A stretch of DNA of 64,000 nucleotides from Hasllibacter halocynthiae (GTDB taxonomy: Bacteria > Pseudomonadota > Alphaproteobacteria > Rhodobacterales > Rhodobacteraceae): NCBI RefSeq assembly GCF_003003095.1, contig NZ_PVTT01000003.1, positions 40,130 to 104,129 of the forward strand, written 5' to 3'. The position numbers and the translations under genes were made by a program. A model generated the notes under the pieces. That model was not told where the DNA came from, did no database searches, and was given only the letters and a program-made list of their open reading frames with translations. Shown one piece after another: positions 35,256 through 42,050 of the stretch (position 1 is the first letter of the stretch; the number at the start of each line of letters is the position of its first letter).

Positions 35256-36289
35256 GTGCCCTCGCGGGCGGGGGGCTGATCCTCGGCTCGGCCCGCTGCG
35301 GCTCGACGCTGGTGTCGCGCATCCTGCGGCTGCATCCAAGCATCCTGTCGTTGTCGGAGCTGTTCGCCACCGCAGGGCCCTATGCCTTCCGGCCGGCGCG
35401 GGTGTCGGGCGCGCGCTTCTGGGCCCGCCTCTCGACGCCCTCGCGGGCCTTTTCGGCCATCGCGAACCCGGAGACCGCGCCCGGCGAGTTCCTTTACGGC
35501 GCGGCGCCGTATTCCGCGCACGATCCCTGGCGATGCCCGCCGATCCTCGCGGTGACGCTGCCGCATCTGAGCGACGATCCCGACGCCCTCTTCGCCAAGC
35601 TCGGCGCCGAGGCGCGCGACTGGGGCGTGCGCGACCTGGGCGATCAGTACCGGGCCCTCTTCGCGGCGCTGGCACGGCACGTCGGCGGCCGGCGGATCTG
35701 GGTCGAGCGGTCGGGCGGCTCGCTGGTGGCGGCCCGCACGCTCCTCTCGACGTTTCCGGAAGCGCGGCCCGTGCTGCTGCTGCGCGACGGGGCCGAGACC
35801 GCGCTGTCGATGCGGGACTATCCGGCGGCGCGGGTCGCCATCTGGGCCTGGCGACGCCTGCGACCCATCGGGATCGACCTTCTGGGCGAGGCCGGCCATT
35901 ATGGGCGCGGCGCCGCTTGGCCGCTCGTCGCCGCCCTGGGGGGCCTCGGCGCGGTCAGGCGCATCGCCGCGACGCAGCCCTCCCTGACCGATTGCGGCGC
36001 CTTCTGGTCTGCCGTCACGTCCGCCGGGCTGCGCGCTCTCGATGGGCATGCGCCTCTCGCGATCCGCTACCAGGACCTGTGCCGCGCCCCTCGACCGGAG
36101 ATCGAGCGCCTGGGTCTGTACATCGCGGGCGACGCGCCGGAGGCATGGCTGGCCGCCGCCGAGCGGCTGCCCCGGCGTCGGCCAAGCCGGATCCCCGACC
36201 TGCATACCGAAGAACGTGACGAACTCATGCGCTCCTGCGCCCCGGGTGAGGACGCCGTGCGGCGGTGGCTAGGCTCCCGAACGTGTTGA
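35252..36289 (+). CDS. Sulfotransferase-family protein
   Basis: A 345-residue protein with the PAPS 5'-phosphosulfate loop LILGSARCGSTLVSRIL near the N-terminus (residues about 8-25) and a later 3'-phosphate-binding-like segment VLLLRDGAETALSMRDY (about 170-190), both typical of the sulfotransferase family. It would move sulfate from PAPS to a hydroxyl. It is translationally coupled to tetR, which faces the KAS III cluster, so the hydroxylated lipid-like product of that cluster is a candidate acceptor. That link is inferred from position. Confidence 0.75.
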   Translation: MSALAGGGLILGSARCGSTLVSRILRLHPSILSLSELFATAGPYAFRPARVSGARFWARLSTPSRAFSAIANPETAPGEFLYGAAPYSAHDPWRCPPILAVTLPHLSDDPDALFAKLGAEARDWGVRDLGDQYRALFAALARHVGGRRIWVERSGGSLVAARTLLSTFPEARPVLLLRDGAETALSMRDYPAARVAIWAWRRLRPIGIDLLGEAGHYGRGAAWPLVAALGGLGAVRRIAATQPSLTDCGAFWSAVTSAGLRALDGHAPLAIRYQDLCRAPRPEIERLGLYIAGDAPEAWLAAAERLPRRRPSRIPDLHTEERDELMRSCAPGEDAVRRWLGSRTC

Positions 36290-36515
36290 CCGCCGTCGAT
36301 CGCGACGAGTCGGCACTGATCAGACGGTCGATGCAGGTACACCCATACGGCAGGCGACAACATCCGCTTTGCAACCCAAATGATGCGCGGATCGCCCCGA
36401 CGGGCGTCTCGACGAGGCATGCCCGTCGATACGTCGAGATGTGCCGTCTGCCGTTCACGGTCTTGACCAGACCCGACGTTGGCCGGCCGGAGTGCCGATG
36501 GCATGACGATCGATC

Positions 36516-37412
36516 CTACAGTCGCGGCAACGTCCGCTCGGGAAACTGGGCGACGAGCACCTCGATGAAGGCGCGCAGGCGGACGGTGATCGAGTGGGGG
36601 GACGGGTAGACGAAGGACAGGGGCGTGCGGGTGCCGGAATGGTGGGGCAGGAGGCGCACGAGGGCGCCGCCCTCAAGGTCGCCCTGGACCACGAACTCGG
36701 GAAGGTAGGCGATCCCGGCTCCGGCGAGGGCTGCGTCCCGCAGCACCGTCAGCGAGCCGGCCGCGGCTCGGCCCGAAACCGGCACGTCGAACCTGCGGCC
36801 ATTCGCGAAGAGCGGCCAGGTCGCCTTGAGGTCGCGCCCATGGAGGAGCGCCGGCAGGTCTGACAGGTCCGCCGGCGTCCGCGGCACGGCCCTCGCCTCG
36901 AACAGACCCGGTGCGCCCACCGGGATCGTCTCGGCCTCCGCGAACACGCGCGCGGCCCGCCCGCTATCCGCCAGGGGCCCGACATGGACGGCGCCGTCGA
37001 AGCCCTCGGCCATCAGGTCGACGGGGCGGTCGAGCAGGACGATCTCGAGGGTGATCGCGGGATGGGCCCGGCCGCAGGCGGCGATGAGCCGGCCCCCGAA
37101 GGCCTGAGCGAAGAGCGAGGGCATGCGCAGGCGCAGATGCCCCTCGGGCTCGGAGCCGCCCGCGGCGACGAGCCGCTCTGCCTCGCGCGCGTCGGCGAGG
37201 ATGCGTTCCGCCCGGGGCAGCAGGGCCGTCCCTTCGGCGGTCAGGCGCGAGGCGCGCGTCGTGCGCTCGATCAGGCGCACGCCGAGCGCCGCCTCGAGAT
37301 CCTGCACGCGCTTGGACACGGTCGACTTGGGCGTCCCCAGCCCCAGTGCGGCCTTCGCGAAGGAGCCCGCGCGGGCGACGGCGACGAACTCCTTCAGGGC
37401 GTTGAGATCCAT
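36516..37412 (-). CDS. LysR-family regulator
   Basis: A 298-residue LysR regulator. The N-terminal helix-turn-helix (LKEFVAVARAGSFAKAALGL, KSTVSKRVQDLEAALGVRL) is followed by a periplasmic-binding-like effector domain. It is divergent from a pirin gene 111 bp away, a very common LysR/pirin arrangement, so it probably controls pirin and perhaps itself. The effector is unknown. Confidence 0.9.
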   Translation of the reverse strand: MDLNALKEFVAVARAGSFAKAALGLGTPKSTVSKRVQDLEAALGVRLIERTTRASRLTAEGTALLPRAERILADAREAERLVAAGGSEPEGHLRLRMPSLFAQAFGGRLIAACGRAHPAITLEIVLLDRPVDLMAEGFDGAVHVGPLADSGRAARVFAEAETIPVGAPGLFEARAVPRTPADLSDLPALLHGRDLKATWPLFANGRRFDVPVSGRAAAGSLTVLRDAALAGAGIAYLPEFVVQGDLEGGALVRLLPHHSGTRTPLSFVYPSPHSITVRLRAFIEVLVAQFPERTLPRL

Positions 37413-37523
37413 GCGTCCTATTATCCAGATCTCTGGACGATGAAACCAGGATCGGCGGACTACCTCCGATTTCGGGACCATGTATTTCTTCCGCAGACGC
37501 AACCGCACGGAAAGAGCCCCGAG

Positions 37524-38381
37524 ATGACCGACCGCACCGCAGAGACCATCGTCGCGATTCCGAAGGGTTTCGACACGCCCGCCCTGTCCACCCGCGACGT
37601 CACCCGCGGCCTCGTCGGGGCGCGGATGGACCCGTTCCTGGTCGCCAGCCATTTCGACATGCGCGGCCCGGTCTTCCCGCCGCATCCGCATGCGGGCTTC
37701 GCGGTGATGACCTACATCCTGCCCGAGAGCGAGACTGCCTTCCTGAACCAGGACAGCACCGGCTTCGTCAACACGATCGCGCCGGGCGAGCTGCACGTCA
37801 CCCTGGCGGGACGCGGCCTGCAGCACGAGGAGACGAACGTCGTCGAAGGCCGGTCCGCGCTCGGTTTTCAGATCTGGATCGACCTGCCGGATGCAAACCG
37901 CCAGGACGCGCCGCGCGCCATCCATGTCACGAATGACCGGATCCCCATCTCGGAGAAGGGCGGCGCGCGCATCCGCGTGGTCGCGGGGGCGTCGAACGGG
38001 ATGGAGACGCAGATCGGCCTTCCGACGCCGTTCCGGCTGGTGGACGCGACCCTCGCGCCCGGCGCGCGCTTCGCGCAGGACCTCGAGGACGGCGAGCACG
38101 CCTATCTCCACGTCCTGTCGGGCGAGGCGGCGGCGGGCGGCGGCCGGGCGCGCGCCGACGAGGCGCTGTTCACGGCGCCGGGCGGGACGCGCCTGACGGT
38201 GGAGGCGGGCGCGGAGGGCGCGCGCCTCGTCCTCTTCGCGGGTTGCCCCCTCCACCGCGAGCCGATCCTTGGCGGGCCGTTCGTCGCCTCCACGGTGGAA
38301 GAGCTCCAGGGGTTCCGGCAAGCCTTCGCCGCGGGGCTGATGGGCGCTCTGACCGCCTTCGCGGACCGGCGGGCGGGATAG
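37524..38381 (+). CDS. Pirin-family protein
   Basis: A 285-residue pirin with the bicupin fold. The N-terminal metal site is intact: HPHAGF, then ELHVTLAGRGLQHEE giving further His and Glu ligands. Bacterial pirins act as quercetinase-like enzymes or metabolic regulators; which applies is unknown. The ATG at 37524 is used because the family homology (VAIPKGFDTPALSTRDV) starts soon after. It is six bases ahead of the MFS gene, so probably in the same operon. Confidence 0.88.
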   Translation: MTDRTAETIVAIPKGFDTPALSTRDVTRGLVGARMDPFLVASHFDMRGPVFPPHPHAGFAVMTYILPESETAFLNQDSTGFVNTIAPGELHVTLAGRGLQHEETNVVEGRSALGFQIWIDLPDANRQDAPRAIHVTNDRIPISEKGGARIRVVAGASNGMETQIGLPTPFRLVDATLAPGARFAQDLEDGEHAYLHVLSGEAAAGGGRARADEALFTAPGGTRLTVEAGAEGARLVLFAGCPLHREPILGGPFVASTVEELQGFRQAFAAGLMGALTAFADRRAG

Positions 38382-38387
38382 GGCCGC

Positions 38388-39623
38388 ATGGCCTCCCCCC
38401 GCGCCGCCGGCCCCGGCCCGGCGATCACCGCCATCGTGCTCGCCGTCTCGTGCCTCACGATCATGGCGAACGCGACCATCGCGCCCTCCCTCCCCGGCCT
38501 GGCGGCGGCTTTCGCGGACGTGCCGAACATCGAGACGCTGTCAGGGCTCGTCCTCAGCCTGCCTTCCCTGGCGATCGTCCTGACGGCGGGGCTGGCGGGG
38601 GCGCTGGCCGACCGGATCGAGCGCAAGTGGCTGCTCGCCGCCGCGATGGCGCTCTATGCGGCGGGCGGCGCCTCGGGACTCGTGGCGACGACGCTTCCTC
38701 AGCTCCTGGCCGGGCGGGTCCTCCTGGGGATCGGGGTGGCGGGGACGATGACGGTCGCGACGATCCTCGCCGCCGAATACTGGAGCGGCGCCGCGCGGGT
38801 CCGCCTCATGGGGCGTCAGGCGGCCGCCATGTCGGCGGGCGGGATCGCGTTCCTCCTGCTCGGGGGCCTGCTGGCGGGGCTATCCTGGCGCGGGCCATTC
38901 GCGATCTACCTCGCGGCCCTGCCGCTGGCCCTCGCTGTGATGCTGGGCCTGCTGGGGCGGGCCGCGCCCGCCGGCCCGGCGCCGGACGGGGCCGCGCCGA
39001 TGCCTTGGCGCGTCGTCGCGCGGATCGGGGCGCTCGCCTTCTTCACGATGGCAATGTTCTACGTGATCCCGACCCGCCTGCCGTTCCTGCTCACGGAGAT
39101 CGGCATCGACGCGCCCCTCGCCGCGGGCGCCGCGATCGCGGCGGTGACGGCGGCGAGCACCCTCTCGGCCCTCGCCTTCCCGGCGCTGCGCGCCCGCATG
39201 GGGCCGCAGGCTATCTTCGGCGCGAGCTTCCTGCTGATGGCCGCGGGCTACGCCCTCATCGCGACGGCGGGCGGGCTGCCGCAGGTGATCGCGGGCACGC
39301 TGGTCGTCGGGTTCGGCCTGGGGGCGACGATGCCGAACCAGCTCAGCTGGCTCATGGCCGAGGTGCCCGAGGCGGCCCGCGGCCGGGCCGCCGGCCTGCT
39401 CACGACCCTCGTCTTCGCCGGCCAGCTCGCCTCGCCGCTTCTGGCGGGCCTGCTGGCCACCGCCTTTCCGCTCGGCGCGGTGTTCGGCCTCTTCGCCGCA
39501 GTCCTCGCGCTTCTGGGTGCCATCCTCTTGGGACTGGAGCTACGGCAGCAACCGCGGAAAGGAGGGAGGAGGCAGGGGCCCGGTCATCCGCCGGCAGTCG
39601 CGGCACCGACGGTCGGCGAGTGA
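38388..39623 (+). CDS. MFS transporter
   Basis: A 411-residue major facilitator with twelve hydrophobic helices and the typical loop 2-3 motif GALADRIERKWLL (about residues 70-85). It resembles drug-efflux or CynX-like members. It follows the pirin gene with a 6-bp gap and may export a compound sensed by the LysR regulator. Its stop is 27 bp before the left inverted repeat of the IS3 element. Confidence 0.87.
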   Translation: MASPRAAGPGPAITAIVLAVSCLTIMANATIAPSLPGLAAAFADVPNIETLSGLVLSLPSLAIVLTAGLAGALADRIERKWLLAAAMALYAAGGASGLVATTLPQLLAGRVLLGIGVAGTMTVATILAAEYWSGAARVRLMGRQAAAMSAGGIAFLLLGGLLAGLSWRGPFAIYLAALPLALAVMLGLLGRAAPAGPAPDGAAPMPWRVVARIGALAFFTMAMFYVIPTRLPFLLTEIGIDAPLAAGAAIAAVTAASTLSALAFPALRARMGPQAIFGASFLLMAAGYALIATAGGLPQVIAGTLVVGFGLGATMPNQLSWLMAEVPEAARGRAAGLLTTLVFAGQLASPLLAGLLATAFPLGAVFGLFAAVLALLGAILLGLELRQQPRKGGRRQGPGHPPAVAAPTVGE

Positions 39624-39650
39624 CCGGCCGGCCGGGTCGGAATGGTCGAC

Positions 39651-39677
39651 TGAACCGCGCCGGTTTTGCCGGGGGCT
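39651..39677 (+). repeat. IS3 left inverted repeat
   Basis: 27-bp terminal repeat beginning TGAACCGCGCCGGTTTTGCC, 27 bp after the MFS stop. Confidence 0.85.
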
Positions 39678-39703
39678 CCAACTCCTGAGTAGGATGGAGC
39701 ATC

Positions 39704-40029
39704 ATGAGCAAGACGACGAACGAGTGTTTCCCCGAAGTGCGCGAGCGTGCCGTTCGCATGGTTCTGGACAACGCCGGGCAACATAAGAGCCGCTGGTCGG
39801 CGATCCTGTCGATTTCATCGAAGATCGGTTGCGCGCCCCGGACGCTGAACGAGTGGGTCAAGAAGGCCGAGGTCGATCGCGGAGACCGTGCAGGTGTCAC
39901 GACCGAGATGGCCGAGAGGATGAAGGCTCTGGAACGCGAGAACTGCGAGCTGAAGCAGGCCAATGGATCCTGCGGAAGGCATCGACGTTCTTTTCGCAGG
40001 CGGAGCTCGACCGCCGGTCCCGGACATGA
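39704..40029 (+). pseudogene. IS3-family transposase OrfA (frameshifted)
   Basis: The DNA-binding OrfA reads correctly from ATG 39704 (CFPEVRERAVRMVLDN, APRTLNEWVKKAEVD, then a leucine-zipper region) up to about 39965. One A is missing where the normal QANEILRK sequence should be, so the frame then moves by one; the rest of OrfA (ILRKASTFFSQAELDR) continues in the next frame to a stop at 40029. It is not functional as it stands. Confidence 0.8.
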
Positions 40030-40924
40030 CCGCGTTCATCGAAGAACACCGAGAGGCAATCGGGTTCGAGCCGATCTGCAGGCACCTGCCGATCGCCTCA
40101 TCCACGTTCTACGATCACATGGCCAGGCGGGCGAACCGCGATCCGATGTCGGATCGGTCGAAGCGGGATACGGCCCTGAAGCCCGAGATCGAGCGCGCCT
40201 GGGAACAGAACTACAAGGTCTAAGGCGTTCGCGAGGTCTGGCACCAGATGAGCCGGGAAGGCTTCGATTTGGCTAGGTGCACGGTGGCGCGGTTGATGAA
40301 GGACATGGGGATTGAGGGCGTCATTCGAGGCAGGAACCCGAAGACGACAATCCCGGACGAGTCCCAGTCGTGCCCGCTGGACAAGGTGAACCGTCAGTTC
40401 AAGGCTCGGCACCGAACATGCTGTGGGTCAGCGATTTCACCTATGTCGTCACCTGGCAGGGCTTCGTTCGCGTAGCCTTTGTCATCGATGCGTTTGCGCG
40501 CTGCATTGTGGGATGGCGGGTCAGTCGAACGGCCCATGCCAGGCTCGTTCTCGACGCCCTCCAACAGGCCGTTCATCAGCGACGACCTGGAGCGGGCCTG
40601 GCTCATCATTCGGATCGCGGATCGCAACATCTGTCCATTCGCTACACCGAGCGCTTGGCAGAAGCGGCCATTGAACCGTTCCTCGGCAGCGTCGGCGACA
40701 GCTATGACAATGCTCTGGCCGAGACGATCAACGGCCTGTTCAAAGCCGAGGTCATCCACCGGGGTGGGCCATGGCGCAGCTTCGACGCGGTGGAATTTGC
40801 CACACTCGAATGGCTCGACTGGTTCAACAACCACCGCCTGCTGGAACCTATCGGTAACATTCCGCCAGCAGAGGCCGAGGCAAACTTCTACGCGAACCCA
40901 GAAAGATCGGACATGGCCGCGTAA
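39963..40924 (+). pseudogene. IS3-family transposase OrfB, DDE integrase (stop codon and frameshift)
   Basis: The OrfB integrase (rve domain) begins in the frame used by -1 programmed frameshifting. A TAA at 40221-40223 replaces a Tyr codon expected between NYKV and GVREVWHQ. Near 40402 one base is missing before PNMLWVSDFTYV. The core catalytic region (SDFTYV, HHSDRGSQ, SYDNALAETINGLFKAE) is in the third frame and intact in itself. With both lesions no full-length enzyme is made. Confidence 0.82.
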
Positions 40925-40936
40925 CTAGGACCAATT

Positions 40937-40963
40937 AGCCTCCGGCAAAACCGGCGCGGTTCA
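40937..40963 (-). repeat. IS3 right inverted repeat
   Basis: 27-bp terminal repeat, reverse complement of the left repeat with one mismatch. The OLD-like pseudogene begins at its outer edge. Confidence 0.85.
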
Positions 40964-41371
40964 AGGAGCTCAGCGAAGAGGGTCGGACTCCTATCGATCT
41001 CATTTTGTTCTTCGTCGGGCTCGTTAGCGACTTCGACCTGCTCGTAGGTCTATGTCGTCGAGATACTCGTGTCGGCTGTGAAGTCGATGTCATACTGACC
41101 GGCATAGTTGCGACGAACGGTGATCCTATCGCTCGCGTTCGGATCGACTCCGAAGCGCTCCGCCAGGGCACACTCATCGTCGTCCAATTCGAACTCGCAG
41201 TAGATGATCCGATGGTTCTCTGGCTGCGCGCGCATATCGGCGTAGCGGCAGAAGAAGGTCAGTCTTGCCCGCCTCATTCTCCCCGATCAGCGCGGTCACA
41301 TCGGACGCTTCGGTTCATCCACTATCGGCGACCGAGCGGAAGCTAGTGACTTTGAACCGTAGGAGTTTCAT
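40964..41371 (-). pseudogene. AAA/OLD-family ATP-dependent nuclease, N-terminal fragment
   Basis: The 5' end of an OLD-type AAA ATPase. It starts at ATG 41371 with LLRFKVTSFRSVADSG. A TGA then stands where Trp is expected, followed by Walker A VTALIGENEAGKTDLLLPL. The frame then changes and continues as YCEFELDDDECALAERFGV and RRNYAGQYDIDF, a TAG interrupts, and the sequence runs on as YEQVEVANEPDEEQNEIDRS to the IS3 right end, where it stops. The TOPRIM nuclease half is absent. OLD-type proteins serve in phage defence; this copy is dead. Confidence 0.65.
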
Positions 41372-41474
41372 CCATCCATCGTGCTTTGGTTGCGGTGTAT
41401 CGACCATAATCAGGCGAACATCGCACGGGAACATCAAATGTTGTTTTGTGCGGAGAAGATGGTAGGTTCGATCC

Positions 41475-41741
41475 ATGCCCCGCCTCTCGATCGACATTAC
41501 GCCGGAAGAGCATCAGAAGCTCAAGGCGATCGCCGCCCTCAGGGGCCAGAGCATCAAGGAGTTCGTCCTCAAGCGAACCCTCGGTGACGTCCCCCTGCTC
41601 AACGATATGACCGAGCAGGAGGCGTTCGGCGCACTGACCGATTTCCTGAGGTTGCGGATCGACCAAGCCCAGCGGGGGGAGCTGTCGACGAAGTCAGCGG
41701 CTGACATCCGTCGCGAGGCTCGCGCGCAAGCGGGACGATAG
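41475..41741 (+). CDS. ParD-like antitoxin
   Basis: An 88-residue antitoxin with an N-terminal DNA-binding segment (PRLSIDITPEEHQKLKAIAALRGQ) and an acidic, partly disordered C-terminus that should bind the toxin. It is nine bases ahead of a ParE-like toxin gene. It is the first gene of what looks like an antitoxin-toxin-restriction operon and probably represses its own promoter. Confidence 0.8.
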   Translation: MPRLSIDITPEEHQKLKAIAALRGQSIKEFVLKRTLGDVPLLNDMTEQEAFGALTDFLRLRIDQAQRGELSTKSAADIRREARAQAGR

Positions 41742-41750
41742 CGGCACCGG

Positions 41751-42050
41751 ATGAAGAACTACGACCTCGCCCTCGCGGCGGAAGAGGACCTGCGGGGCAT
41801 CTGGGACTACACCTCCGGCCGGTGGGGGCTCGACCAGGCCGACAGGTACCTCGATCAGATCGAGGCGTGCTGCGCGGCGATCGGCGATGGGAGCGCGCGG
41901 GAGCGGGCGAACGATCCCTTGCCCGAGGACGTGCGGGTCTTTCGCTGCGAGCATCACTATATCTTCTGGATCACTAGCGACCGGCCGATCGTCATCACGG
42001 TCCTCCACGAGCGGATGGAACTCGTGAACCGGCTGAAGGACCGCCTATGA
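41751..42050 (+). CDS. ParE/RelE-superfamily toxin
   Basis: A 99-residue toxin with the ParE pattern: NYDLALAAEEDLRGIWDYT at the N-terminus, then RVFRCEHHYIFWIT and VITVLHERMEL at the C-terminus. ParE toxins poison gyrase; RelE relatives cut mRNA. Its stop overlaps the ATG of the restriction-modification gene (ATGA), so toxin and enzyme are translated together, an uncommon link. Confidence 0.85.
   Translation: MKNYDLALAAEEDLRGIWDYTSGRWGLDQADRYLDQIEACCAAIGDGSARERANDPLPEDVRVFRCEHHYIFWITSDRPIVITVLHERMELVNRLKDRL

Larger units (their letters stand above)
39651..40963. mobile_element. IS3-family insertion sequence (defective)
   Basis: A 1313-bp element bounded by near-perfect 27-bp inverted repeats (26 of 27 matches) at 39651-39677 and 40937-40963, starting with TGAACC and ending with GGTTCA. 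The two-frame transposase is broken at three places. The immediate flanks (CGAC on the left, AGGA on the right) do not show the 3-4-bp target duplication expected of a fresh insertion. Confidence 0.85.
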
